A stretch of 64,000 bases of DNA from Quercus robur. Its lineage: Eukaryota > Streptophyta > Magnoliopsida > Fagales > Fagaceae. Location of the stretch: contig NC_065535.1 of NCBI RefSeq assembly GCF_932294415.1, positions 69,309,362 to 69,373,361 of the forward strand, written 5' to 3'. Made by a program: the position numbers and the translations under genes. The notes under the pieces are model-generated. The model was given only the letters and a program-made list of their open reading frames with translations, was not told the origin of the DNA and searched no databases. This document shows positions 1-10,769 of this stretch, one piece after another. Each line of letters starts with the position of its first letter. Position 1 is the first letter of the stretch.

Positions 1-536
1 GCGTATGAACAACGGTCATCATGGTACTCTTTACGATCAGGTTAAAGCGAACCGGATTCATCAAAGTGGATCAATCCTTGCCACGGTCTGGGGAGCCTTT
101 TCTTTTCGATGCCTCTGGTGTGTTGGGGGGTCTCCGCCCCGCCCTTTCTGTCTCACTTTACTCCCTTTTTATAGTAGTTTCTTTCCTCCTGAATGGGGCC
201 CCTAGGGTAAGTACTTGTCCCATTAGCCCTTCCTTTCAGTTGTTGGGAGTGGTTGTAAGGACAGAGAGGTATGGCCGTGTCAGGCACAAGGCACCGAATG
301 TGATAATAGCAGCCTTTCCTTTCAATACTTTCATTGTCCTTTTCTGCTTTAGTACTTTTCCCGCTCCGTGAGATGATAGAGAGTGTCACTACCGATGGCA
401 GGTTACCTCCTCCATCCTCGGCTACATTGTGCCAAGGAGGACTCTCCCCGCGGCCAAGGAGAGATTTTTCCCTTGGGCTGGGCCTTTGGCCCAATATAGT
501 CATCGACATGGGCCTACTGGTCTTTTACCCCACACA
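1..536 (-). mobile_element. Gypsy-type LTR fossil, partial (copy A)
   Basis: Matches the LTR at 13086-13725 in copy B; the left part lies outside the window. It is transcribed toward the left in the element's orientation, as judged from the primer-binding-type sequence beside copy B. Several reading frames of about 60-120 codons overlap on both strands here, and none resembles a protein. Confidence 0.65.
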
Positions 537-1244
537 CTTTTGTAACAATGAAATGTTACTAAAACGTTTATTGTGGCAACTAGCTTCCCTCTGGGCCCTG
601 GTTTTCGCCTCTACAAGTTCCTCATTAGAGAAAAGAAGATTTTCCCTATGCCTATTGGGATTTTTTTTTTTTTTTTCCTCAAAATTTATATATGCTTACT
701 GACACAACTTTGTTTCTAGCACATGGATTTTTCACTATAACAAAACATAATAACAAAACCCTTTAAAGCCCCTAAACATTATAATTGTTCGTTCATCCAT
801 TTTTGTTTTTAAATTTTTTAGTAGCACATTGCAGAGATCCGACTGAACCCCCAAAAAGAAAAGGGAGGGGCTGATTTAGTGATTTTAGAGAGGTCTACAA
901 TCAAATTTATCGAAACACATCATATTTGTGTGCGTTTCAAAATGCTCAGATGTCAGATGCATCATGACCAATTCAGGAGTTGAAAATTACCAAAAAAATA
1001 ATTTGATGCACTTGTATATATTAAACTACTTTTAGATTTAATTTTATGATAGCTATATTGCTAGAGCAAAAGCCATTACTTTTTTTTTAATTCCAAAAGG
1101 CATGTCAATATATTAATTAGACTCAAAAGAAATAAATAATTCAAAAATTTTGGAGAGTGAGTGACACGTATACATGGCTAAAGGCACAAACATATAGTAT
1201 ATGCTCCAATGCAGATGTTCCATATAAAAAGGCTAAGCACATGT
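537..1244. other. Spacer, no gene seen (copy A; same at 13726-14433)
   Basis: AT-rich spacer between the LTR and the 3' end of the methyltransferase gene. It contains a poly-T run near 661-676 and nothing recognisable as a gene. The last 100-200 bp probably hold the 3' untranslated region of the methyltransferase gene. Confidence 0.5.
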
Positions 1245-3758
1245 TCATTCATATGTTGGTCTGAAGTTCTTATAAGCTATCACTGCATAGAAAGGGTCAG
1301 ATCCAGACAACAATCCCAGCAGCTTCCTGATCCAACTGAATGGTGATTTGTCCTCTTGAGCACCACCAGTAGCTGGTAACTTTCGAATAATTTCTGGTTG
1401 AGTGAATCCTTCCACACATTGGAAGTACTGCACTACTAGTTGGACCCTGCCATATCCAGTCGCATCTCTCCATGCACTTATGGCTTTCTCGTAGAACAAT
1501 CGATTGCTAAAGCTCACAATGAATGCCCCTCCTGGCCTTAGCACCCGAAACACCTCTGCAAATACCTGCAAATTGCAATGATGTTAGTCAATAGTTTTCT
1601 TCTCCTTCAATTTTAGTTCTGAGTTGGCTGCTGAATACCCTTTCACCAGTTTAATCTATTAACCATGTCTCTCTTTGGTTTCAGTTGTAATTTTCAATAT
1701 GTGATTGCTTTTCAGGGTTGATGTTTGCAAGCATGCGGATCATGTCAGACGAGAATTTTTATAGGATTGTAACACTGGTTGCATATTCTTTGGTTTTGGG
1801 GCGTGGGGGGAGGGTGATTATGAAAGAACTGTTACATGAACTAGAACATTGCAGTACATTATGTTGAGTTTTTTGCTGCTCAAGTCTTGTCAGAATAAAT
1901 AAATTTTACACTATGGAAGAGAGTATCTTTTGAAATTAGTCCCACTACACTCAAGCAGAATACACAAAGGAGTTCTTTTTGAAAAATAAGTTTTATTGAT
2001 ACTTAACACATTACACAATTTTCTACACACCACACACTCTTTGCACTTCTACCATTGCTACTTATAACTACACTTGCCAGTAAAGCTTCATAAAGAATAC
2101 AGGAAAGACAACTAACCTATACTGTAATCCAAAACAAAGGAGACAAGAAAATAAAAGAATGATACATTTCAGTGAATGGCATTCATGTTTGAAGCCAGAC
2201 TTATTTCACCCTTTGATAGTCAAAGACAACAACTCAACAACTAAAGTGAGAAATTTCCTGTTTGAGTTGGAAGAGGCTCCAAAGGCAATAAACATTTAAG
2301 CCATGAACTCAGCTTCTGCCACAAGTTACAAGTATGATTACTATTCCCTGTTGAAAGATAACAACCAGAAACTGGCATTTGTTGTTTTAATTAGAAGACC
2401 AACATTTTTGGGGACTGGAAAGAGATGTATAAAAAAAATGTTGTTCAAAAGTGAGGGAGAAGTAATTTGGTGAGGCTCCAAAGATGGAGAATAATTTTGA
2501 TTTGGGGAAGGGGATTGGGAGTGCACAGATAAGCTATAGATTAGGATTTGGAAACTGAGAAACTTGAGAAAAGAAATCCCTCCACTTCTGGAGTTTACCT
2601 GAAGGAAATCTTCTTAGTAAATTAGTATGGTGATTTTTTCTTTATATAGAAAATTAGTATTGTGATTTGTGCAGCCAGTGCTGTTAGCATTTCCTTGCTG
2701 AGTGGGACGACTGAAGCTTATATGCTAGCCTTGGAAGATCTAGGAAATGCTACTGAAACAAACCAAAAAACTAAAATCGGGGCTCTATCATTACTATTAA
2801 TTGGTTGAAAACTCCACGAGAATTCAAGAGGCACAAAGCCCAGTTCAACCTAGCAAGCTGTAAGATCAATGTCCACATCATAGAACTAAAAGTTTCGATA
2901 TAATTTAGTGACATTGAAGGAATAATCAATCATCCAACTTCATTACACTAAAACATATATTAGTATGTACAGTTTAAGGTAGTTTTACAAGTGTATGACC
3001 ACAGAATTTTTGGTGCTAGCTTACCAATAACTCAACTGTAAAAAGTGAAAATTTTTCTCTTGTAAAAGATGTCCCCATTTCAGGATCAGTAGTGTAGAGA
3101 GCAATTTGATTAAAGTTTCAGAGTGATCAAAGTTTTTTCAGTGCATGGCATGCTTGTATGCCTATAATTAAGACACTACAAAAAGACTTCTTTTTTCTTA
3201 TGATCTTACCTTCTCTGGCTGTTGAAGATACTGTACACTCACAGTGCATAGCACTGCATCAAAGCTACAACTTTCCAATTCAAGCTTTTGATCCTGATTG
3301 AGATCCTTCACAAAGAAATAGTCCAGCTGAGAGTTCTTTGCAAGCTCTTGTGCATTTAGTCCATGTCCCACCACTTTTTTGTATGTTACTTCCTTAGGTA
3401 GATGGCTAATCCATGAACTCATGAGGTCAAGAATTTCCCAACTTGGTCTCAACCTTTCTTTATAGATATTGGTCAATGTGGATATAAATCCATCATCAAC
3501 ATGGGTCACAAACCTTGGATAAGCATAGAATTCTCGGTCCGGGTAGGTGTTTAGTTTTGATCTACCTTCTTGGGTCAGAACAAGGCGTTTGATTTTGCCT
3601 GCTGAGGATTGTTTAGGTTGCTTGCCTTCATTTAAAGTGTTTGCAATTTGGAATGGAAGGATTTTGGTTTTGTATAACGTAGAAGAGGTGGTATGTGAGT
3701 GTAAATTGGTTGGAACATATTGGTGCCATGGCTTGGAGTTTGGATGAAAGGTGAGCAT
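1245..3758 (-). CDS. SAM-dependent methyltransferase, plastid-type (copy A)
   Basis: Two exons, 3758-3210 and 1565-1245, give about 290 residues. The donor after ...QPEK (GTAAG at 3209-3205) and the acceptor (TTTGCAG before 1565) join in phase 0, giving QQPEKVFAEVFRVLRPGG. The conserved family signature DREFYAYPRFVTHVDDGF is present, followed by LDLMSSWISHLP (SAM-binding motif I region), SFDAVLCTVSVQYLQQPE and the post-motif strand FIVSFSNR. It ends FYAVIAYKNFRPTYE. From memory it resembles an uncharacterised Arabidopsis type-11 methyltransferase (AT3G01660-like) of similar length. The first 50 or so residues are Ser/Thr/Lys-rich and poor in acidic residues, consistent with a plastid transit peptide. 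The substrate is unknown. The 1.64-kb intron is AT-rich. The start chosen is the first in-frame ATG. Confidence 0.88.
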
Positions 3759-4088
3759 GTGTAATGAAGTTTTTCAAATAAGACTGTGTGGGTGTGTTTT
3801 AACAAAAATTTGCAAATTGTTGGAGATAACATGTTAATGGTTGTGAGAAATTGTAGAATCATATTTGCGGCCTAATTGGTTGTTGGGCTTATGCATACTG
3901 TATTGACTGGCCCACAGTTGTCCATTTGGGCGCAATCATAGCTAGTGGTATGCTTAGTGACATTAAAAATGCCACACTCACTCGAGATATGACACAGTAC
4001 ACATTGTTCAATGGTTGATGCACACAAACACAATTAGTTAATATCATAATGAAATTTTTTATTTATAAGGAAGTGGTGCTTTAGTTTT

Positions 4089-4181
4089 TGCCCAAACCAT
4101 TTCAAATTATAAATTTTTGGTTAATGATTTAGCTTTTGCCCAAACCATTTCAAATTATAAATTTATGGTTAATGATTATTA
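4089..4181. repeat. Two-copy 47-bp tandem repeat (also at 17278-17370)
   Basis: A unit starting TTGCCCAAACCATTTCAAAT and ending GGTTAATGATT occurs twice in a row with one or two mismatches, upstream of the methyltransferase gene. Confidence 0.8.
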
Positions 4182-4324
4182 TAATTGGGTTGAAATCATT
4201 ATTTTTTAACTTAATAGCTTAAAATTTTGATTCTTTTATTTGTATTTTCAAGAAAAAAAAAAAAAGATTGTTATATTAAATGAATGTTAGTTTGGATTTT
4301 CAAGGAAAAAAAAAAAATTTGTTC

Positions 4325-4368
4325 ATACTTCAGCCCCCCTCAATGGAAACTCCTGGCTCCGTCCCTGA
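4325..4368. mobile_element. hAT-like right terminus (also at 17514-17557)
   Basis: The sequence ...CCTGGCTCCGTCCCTG reads in reverse as CAGGGACGGAGCCAGG, a common hAT-type end. The related segment at 25386 starts just after this point and lacks the terminus, so the element probably sits beside or inside the older duplication. No matching left terminus was found. Confidence 0.45.
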
Positions 4369-5360
4369 TCTTACTGGGCCACTTGTCCGAAGTGGAGAAA
4401 TGAAAATCACTTAATCGAAAAGCACCAATGTGGTACTAGCCTAAACTTCTCTTAAACTAAAATTAGAACTTACAAAATCCAAAAATACTAAAAATAATGG
4501 AGTTTCTAGAGTTTTTCACCCATACATTGGATTGGGTGTTATATGGGGTTTATTTAAGAGGTTTATGATCATCTCTTCTATGATTTTTTCCATTTTTCGG
4601 AGTCATGGCATAAGTATAATTGGTACTGTGACATTTATGAAAAATGAGAATCTCAGGATTTGTACCCATAACTAATTAAGATTTTAGATTCATTCATTAC
4701 AAAAATCTATTGAAAAGATACACTTTATTTTTTGGAATATGGTATTGTTTATAAAAAATTTCATGGAATGTAGACTTGAGTTAGATAATTTTTATATGGC
4801 TTGAAAATAATCCAAAATTGGAGAGGCGGTAGACACAAAGTTACAGTGGATTTGGTTTCTATTTGTACAATTCTGGGGCAACAAACAAAAAAAATTAAAA
4901 TTTGAGGTATGCCATCACTATTTAACTGCTGGTTGAAAGCTTCAAACTGGAAAGAGAATGAAATCTAGAGGCACAAAGCCCAGCACTGCCTTAGCAAGTT
5001 GTTGAATCAGTATACATCATATAACAGAAACTATCAATTTAACTTGGTGACAAAGAAGGATTGGATTAAAGTTAGATATTGCAGAGATTTATGTATTAGT
5101 ATGTACCGTCTAAGGTAATTTTACAAAATTGATGGTGGGTTTGACAGTAAAAAAATTTAGTGTTAGTTTATGTTTTTTGATAAATGAGTAAGCCCATTAA
5201 ATAATTTAGTGTCCAACCGTGAGTTATGTCACTCCACTTCAAAACTAATTAGTGACGAGAAAGACATGCTCGAGTCTTTTATGACATTTGACATATATAC
5301 GTGCTTGTATGCCTTTAACTAGAACGCTACAAACGTACTCATCCTGAGTACATATCTGAC

Positions 5361-5730
5361 CTTGGCTGTTGAAGATACTTCACACTCATGGTGCATAACA
5401 GTGCATATCAAAGCTCCTGACCTTGATTTAGATTATTCACTATGCATAGGTTTTTCTTTTAACCAAATTAAGGCAATTAATCATTTTGTTGGAGAGAGAG
5501 AGAGAGAGAGAGAGAGGTTTTGAATAATGTAGAAGAGGTGGTATGTGAGTGAAAATTGGTTGGAACATATTGTTGCCATGGCTTGGAGTTTGGATGAAAT
5601 GTGAGCATGTGTAATGAAGTTTTTCAAATAAGACTGTGTAAACAAAAAGATGCAAATTGTTGGAGATAACATGTTCAGGGTTGTGAGAAATTGTAGCTTC
5701 ATATTTGAGGCTAACTAGTTGTTGGGCCAT
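5361..5730 (-). pseudogene. Methyltransferase exon-1 remnant (copy A)
   Basis: Read on the minus strand, 5730-5517 matches the upstream region and start of the methyltransferase exon 1 (including the ATG area near 5602), and 5425-5361 matches the end of exon 1 (...CTTCAACAGCC). The middle of the exon, with the DREFYAYPRF and SAM-binding regions, is replaced by a short stretch that includes a (GA) microsatellite at 5492-5514. Intron sequence flanks it on the left (4900-5360 resembles 2790-3200), so this arose by DNA duplication, not by reverse transcription of mRNA. It cannot encode the enzyme. Confidence 0.75.
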
Positions 5731-5759
5731 AAGTGGGCTTAGCCATACTGTATTTACTG

Positions 5760-6104
5760 GCCCAATTTGGGCCCAATTGTAACAACAGACCCACGTTTAC
5801 ACAACCCATCTTTCTCCCTTGCAAACTATTCTCTCTGCAAGTTTTACAGGCCCCATCCTTGGAAGATAATGAAGTAGTACAATAGAAAGAAAAATAATGA
5901 AAATAATCACAATCATGCTATTAAAAATAAGACTAGATTTTATTTTCAAATGATATTTATTTATTGATATTTAATTATAAAAAAAAATGCTAAACTTAAA
6001 ATTATTGTCTTATTGTATAGAGTTTTAGAGAATTATTTTAGTAAATATGAAATTACCTCTTTTGTGTGATGTAGAACTCTCTTTGAGCAAGCTTGAATGA
6101 GACC
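5760..6104. other. Spacer, no gene seen (also 18949-19293)
   Basis: AT-rich DNA upstream of the methyltransferase remnant. Nothing recognisable. Confidence 0.5.
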
Positions 6105-6677
6105 AGTGGCGACTCCAGGATTTTTTTATAGGGAGGTCAATAGTGTCTTGAGCTAAGATTTTGTTGTGGGGAGTAAAAAAATAAAATGATTATTACTTTT
6201 TTTTTGCATATACAATTGTCATATTACATACACTAATTTAACATAATATTCTAAATAGTATACAATACAACTATACTGTACAATAGTCTTAAAAAATAAT
6301 TAATAGTTTAAAGATTAGTAAGAAAACAACAATTGAATGCATAAATAAATAAAAATAAATAACTAACCATAATATTTGTCAAATTAATAATAATTTATTA
6401 TAATCATATGTAATATCAATTAAATAAAAATATATGATAAAGAAGAATAGTAACACACCTAAGAGTATGTCTGGGAGTAAACGTGATATTAAGGAAAAAA
6501 ATAGTAACTTATATAAGATTATGCTTTTGAAATGTATGGATTTTTAACCACACACGTGGTCATTCTCTTGGAATTTGAGCAAACACTAAAAGACTTTTTG
6601 GACTCGAAAAACTATAGAACACTTATCAAACTAACTATTTTTTTTTTTTTTTTGAGAAAGAAGACAAAGATGTTTTA

Positions 6678-9600
6678 TTAAGGCAGGCTAGATAAATCTG
6701 CCTGGAAAACTGATACAAGGTCTGGTGGGATGTCACCCATCCAAACGGTCATAACAGGTAGACCTTTTGCCTTACGAGCTAGGGAGTGGGCCAGCTTATT
6801 GCACTGGCGTCGTGCCCAGGATACAGAAAAAGTTGTAAAAAAGGAACTGAGGAATAAAATATCATTTATAAGATGACCATGCTGTGCTAAACTTCTACCT
6901 CTGTTTTTCAAAGCTTTAAACAGAGGTTCATTGTCGCCTTCCAGAACGATGTCTTCTAGTCCGAGTTCCAGTGCAAGCTCCGTCGCTCTCCGTGCTGCAA
7001 GTGCTTCGGTCTCGATCACAGTGGCTGGCAAAGGTATTTGTTGCGTCAGTGAGACCAGTGCGTGACCTTCACTATTCCGTATTACAATTCCCAGTCCAGC
7101 TGTATTGTCTTCAACGAATATTGCCGCGTCGTAGTTTATCTTGTATCGTTGAGCTTCCGGCGAAGACCAGGCCATCTGATGTTGACCCCGGTGCAGAGAT
7201 GGATTCGCTGAAGGTGCGAGAGCTTCGAGTTGTCTTTCCCGAGCATGCTCTGTTATTTTGTCTAAGGGCAGAGCTGTTTTGCCGAGGCGAAGATTGTTGC
7301 GGCGATTCCATAGGTTCCATATGACAAGAGAGAATAGTTCCGGGTCCTTATTACCTGCAAAAACAAAACCCATAACGTCAGTGAAACTTTTGCTACCCTT
7401 GAGTGCTTCATGATTCCATATTGGAGTTTGATTCCATAAGGAACTCAGCACTGGGCAGCCATACAGAGCGTGGACCGTGTCTTCTTGGTGCACTCTGCAG
7501 ATATCACACAAACCATCAGAGGTGATTTTACGGCGAGCCAGGTTCACTTTAGTGGGTAAGGAATTTAAGCATGCACGCCAGATCAGGTTTTTAACCTTAT
7601 TTGGCACCTCCAAACTCCATACTTTACTCCAGAGAGGTTTCATGGCTTCAGCATTCGAGGGTCCCGGCTGTTGGAGTGTGTTTGCTTCGAATAAGAACCT
7701 GTACCCTGATTTAACAGAGTATTCTCCGTCCGGATTAAAAGGCCAAATCAGGACATCTTCTTGAATGGAGCGACACAGAGGAATATTCTTAATGGTAGCT
7801 GCTTCAAAGTCATAGAAGAGTCGGTCAAGCATATCATCTTTCCACGTTCTGTTCAATGGGTCAATCAAGTCACTCACCCAGACAGTACCATCCCCATCCG
7901 GTTTTGGTGTTAAAATTCTGGGTTTGTGTTTCACAGGGAGCCAATTATCTCCCCACACCCGTATTGAAGTTCCCGTACCTATTCTCCACACCGCTCCACG
8001 CTTTATTACCTCCCTTCCTTTTAATATGCTTTTCCAAGCATATGAAGCATTACTTGGGGATCTTGCTTCCATCACAGAGGTATTGGGAAAAAACTTGGCT
8101 TTGAAAACCTTGTAGAACAATGATTGGGTGTCATGCAGAAGTCTCCACGTTTGTTTTGCCAAGAGTGCATCATTAAACATGGCTAAATCTTTGAAGCCCA
8201 TGCCTCCTTGTGATTTAGGCTTACATAATTCCGACCATTTCACCCAATGAATCTTTCGATTATCACCTCTTTGACCCCAAAAAAATTTGCGAATTAAGGC
8301 CTCAATCTCATTGCACAAAGTGAGTGGTAACTTAAAACAAGACATGGTGTAAGTGGGGAGAGCTTGTGCGACAGCTTTAATAAGAATTTCTCTACCCGCT
8401 TGAGATAAGAGCTTCGACTCCCATCCTTGTAGTTTCTTCCAAATTTGTTGCTTTATGTGGGTGAAGCTCTCAGTCTTGTTTCTACCCACTAGGGAGGGGA
8501 GACCCAAATACTTCTCATATTGTTGAACTACCGTTACTCCAAGCATATCCTTGATCCTATCTTGGATATCAGTATTGGTGGACTTGCTAAAAAAGAGTGT
8601 GGTTTTAGCTCGGTTTATTTGTTGACCAGAGGCACGCTCGTATTTAGCAAGAATGTTCAACAAAGCTTGGCATTCATTCTCCATAGCCCTACAAAAGATT
8701 AAGCTATCATCAGCAAAAAGTAAATGGGTAAGTTTAGGACCGTTACGACTGATTGATACTCCGCGAATATCACCATGTGTTACTGCTTTATTTATCAATC
8801 CATGCAGCCCCTCTGTGCACATGAGGAAAAGGTATGGGGATAAGGGATCCCCTTGTCTAAGACCCCTTGATGGTGTGATGTGACCGTGGGGTTCCCCATT
8901 TATCAACACCGAATATGAAGCCGTAGTGATGCATGCCATCATCAGTTTCACCCATCTCTCTTGGAAACCCATTTTCACCAAGACTCTCTCCATAAAAGAC
9001 CACTCTACCCGGTCATATGCCTTACTCATATCGAGCTTCAAGGCCATAAATCCTGTCTTCCCTTTATTATGATTTCTCATGTAGTGCAGTGTTTCAAAGG
9101 CCACCAGAATGTTATCTGAAATCAAACGATTAGACATAAAAGCACTTTGGTGTTCTGAAATGAGATGAGGCATAATAATTTTCAATCTATTAGCCAGAAC
9201 TTTTGAGAAGATTCTATAAAGCACATTACTCAAGCTTATTGGCCTAAATTGAGACACATATTCTGGATTCTTAACTTTCGGTATCAAAGTGATAAAAGAG
9301 TGGCAAAGTGATTGCGGGAGCACACCACTATTGAGATAGTGCAAAATGGAGTGAGTAACATCAGACCCAATCAAAGACCAATAGTTTTGGTAAAACAGAG
9401 GGGGCATACCGTCGGGGCCGGGAGATTTAAGGGGAGCCATCTGCTTTATTGCCACCTCCACCTCTTCAATAGTAAACTCCCTGTCAAGCTGAACATTCAT
9501 GTCGGGGGTAACCACATATGGGATAACGTCAATCACTTCGGTCAGGTCATTTGGCTCAGCGGATGAGAATAGATTCTGGTAGAAATCAAGAATAGTAGTA

Positions 9601-10769
9601 TTCACTTGTTCTTGCCCACCACACCAGTTACCCGTGGCATCTCGTAACTTAGTAATGTAATTCCGTCGGCGACGTTGTGAAGCTTTGCTGTGAAAGAATT
9701 TTGTATTACGGTCACCATCTCTAAGCCACATTACTCTTGAGCGCTGGCCCCACATCTTTGCTTCCTTATCCAGCAACTGGTTAACTTCCCTTTCTAACCA
9801 CTTCATACGGGTTGAGTTTCCAGTCCGAGCTGTCTCATTTTCTGCCTGCTTGAGTTGCTTACGCTTTGTTTCAAGGTCTCTTCTAACACTTCCAAAACAT
9901 TTTTTACTCCACCTAGTCAGCTCCCTTCCGCACTTATCTATTTTATTGAGAACCCTGGTGTCCCACGGGTCTACAACTCTCTCCCTCCACACGGCCTCAA
10001 CTGTAGTAGTGCACCCTTCATCCGTAAGCCACATTTGTTCAAATCTAAATGGTTTGTGGAAACTCGAATCCATCCCTTCCGGAGTTATCCACAACGGTTT
10101 GTGGTCAGAGGTTGTAACATCTAGATGGTGGATTTTTGTACCCGGGAATCTAGTGAACCAATCTGTGGTGGCTAAACCTCTATCAAGTCTCTCAAAGACT
10201 GTATAATCTGTAAAGTGTTTATGCCAAGTGTACGGGAAACCCACGTATCCCAAATCCATGAAACTACAATCATCAAGAGCATCCCGAAAGAGTTGCATCT
10301 GTGAATGTGGCCGGGTTCTTCCCCCTAATTTTTCCGATTGCCGAGTGATCTCATTGAAATCTCCAGCACATAACCACGGTGAAGTTCTCCTCATTTTCAA
10401 GTTCCTCAGCTTATCCCATGATTCATGTCTTTTTTGGGTGTCTGGTTCACCGTAGAAACCGGTGAATCTCCATTCCTCAGGTGTATTTTTATTAATTATG
10501 GTGTCTATATGGTTCGGGGAGAAAGTTTCAATATCCAGGTTGAATTCTTCCTTCCAAAATAGTGCTAGACCACCTGCTTTATTTCTTCTTGGAACCTCAA
10601 ACAGATTCTTGAATTGAATTCTTCTTTGCACTTGTTCTAGCCTAGCTTTATCTGTCCATGTTTCGGCTATAAACACAACAGAGGGATCTTTTGCCCACAC
10701 CAGTTCTGCAAGCTGATCAACTGTCAATGGGTTCCCAAGCCCACGACAGTTCCACACTAGGAGACTCAT
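6678..10769 (-). CDS. LINE ORF2: endonuclease, reverse transcriptase, RNase H
   Basis: 1363 codons with no interruption. An APE-type endonuclease lies at the N-terminus (WNCRG near residue 7, AETW, AGDFNE, SDH at residues 221-223). The reverse transcriptase core carries RPISLSN, GLRQGDPLSPYLF and FADDS at residues 685-689. A zf-RVT region (WSLEVPNKVKNLIWR ... CDICR ... ALYGCP) lies near residues 1040-1120. A C-terminal RNase H domain has NYDAA, ETEALAARRA and EGDNEP and ends KLAHSLARKAKG. This order is typical of plant L1 elements that acquired RNase H. The protein nicks target DNA and copies LINE RNA in place. All catalytic motifs look whole, so it may be active. Confidence 0.95.
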   Translation of the reverse strand: MSLLVWNCRGLGNPLTVDQLAELVWAKDPSVVFIAETWTDKARLEQVQRRIQFKNLFEVPRRNKAGGLALFWKEEFNLDIETFSPNHIDTIINKNTPEEWRFTGFYGEPDTQKRHESWDKLRNLKMRRTSPWLCAGDFNEITRQSEKLGGRTRPHSQMQLFRDALDDCSFMDLGYVGFPYTWHKHFTDYTVFERLDRGLATTDWFTRFPGTKIHHLDVTTSDHKPLWITPEGMDSSFHKPFRFEQMWLTDEGCTTTVEAVWRERVVDPWDTRVLNKIDKCGRELTRWSKKCFGSVRRDLETKRKQLKQAENETARTGNSTRMKWLEREVNQLLDKEAKMWGQRSRVMWLRDGDRNTKFFHSKASQRRRRNYITKLRDATGNWCGGQEQVNTTILDFYQNLFSSAEPNDLTEVIDVIPYVVTPDMNVQLDREFTIEEVEVAIKQMAPLKSPGPDGMPPLFYQNYWSLIGSDVTHSILHYLNSGVLPQSLCHSFITLIPKVKNPEYVSQFRPISLSNVLYRIFSKVLANRLKIIMPHLISEHQSAFMSNRLISDNILVAFETLHYMRNHNKGKTGFMALKLDMSKAYDRVEWSFMERVLVKMGFQERWVKLMMACITTASYSVLINGEPHGHITPSRGLRQGDPLSPYLFLMCTEGLHGLINKAVTHGDIRGVSISRNGPKLTHLLFADDSLIFCRAMENECQALLNILAKYERASGQQINRAKTTLFFSKSTNTDIQDRIKDMLGVTVVQQYEKYLGLPSLVGRNKTESFTHIKQQIWKKLQGWESKLLSQAGREILIKAVAQALPTYTMSCFKLPLTLCNEIEALIRKFFWGQRGDNRKIHWVKWSELCKPKSQGGMGFKDLAMFNDALLAKQTWRLLHDTQSLFYKVFKAKFFPNTSVMEARSPSNASYAWKSILKGREVIKRGAVWRIGTGTSIRVWGDNWLPVKHKPRILTPKPDGDGTVWVSDLIDPLNRTWKDDMLDRLFYDFEAATIKNIPLCRSIQEDVLIWPFNPDGEYSVKSGYRFLFEANTLQQPGPSNAEAMKPLWSKVWSLEVPNKVKNLIWRACLNSLPTKVNLARRKITSDGLCDICRVHQEDTVHALYGCPVLSSLWNQTPIWNHEALKGSKSFTDVMGFVFAGNKDPELFSLVIWNLWNRRNNLRLGKTALPLDKITEHARERQLEALAPSANPSLHRGQHQMAWSSPEAQRYKINYDAAIFVEDNTAGLGIVIRNSEGHALVSLTQQIPLPATVIETEALAARRATELALELGLEDIVLEGDNEPLFKALKNRGRSLAQHGHLINDILFLSSFFTTFSVSWARRQCNKLAHSLARKAKGLPVMTVWMGDIPPDLVSVFQADLSSLP

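Larger units (their letters stand above)
1..6640. repeat. Direct repeat, copy A
   Basis: Every base stretch compared here recurs at 13190-19829 at a constant offset of 13189, so there is no insertion or deletion between the copies, and all longer reading frames translate identically. Copy A probably continues left of the window, because copy B has about 100 more bases of the same LTR on its left. On the right it stops at the poly-T of the LINE, where copy B instead continues into unrelated sequence. It holds an LTR fragment, a methyltransferase gene and a methyltransferase pseudogene. Confidence 0.97.

Noticed and set aside
5-702. Several overlapping frames of 66-122 codons on both strands (also at 13194-13891)
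   Set aside because: They lie in an LTR fragment, overlap each other in many frames and show no protein family features.
3632-3862. Minus-strand frame of 76 codons over the methyltransferase start
   Set aside because: It is out of frame with the real exon 1 and covers its upstream region; a shadow frame.
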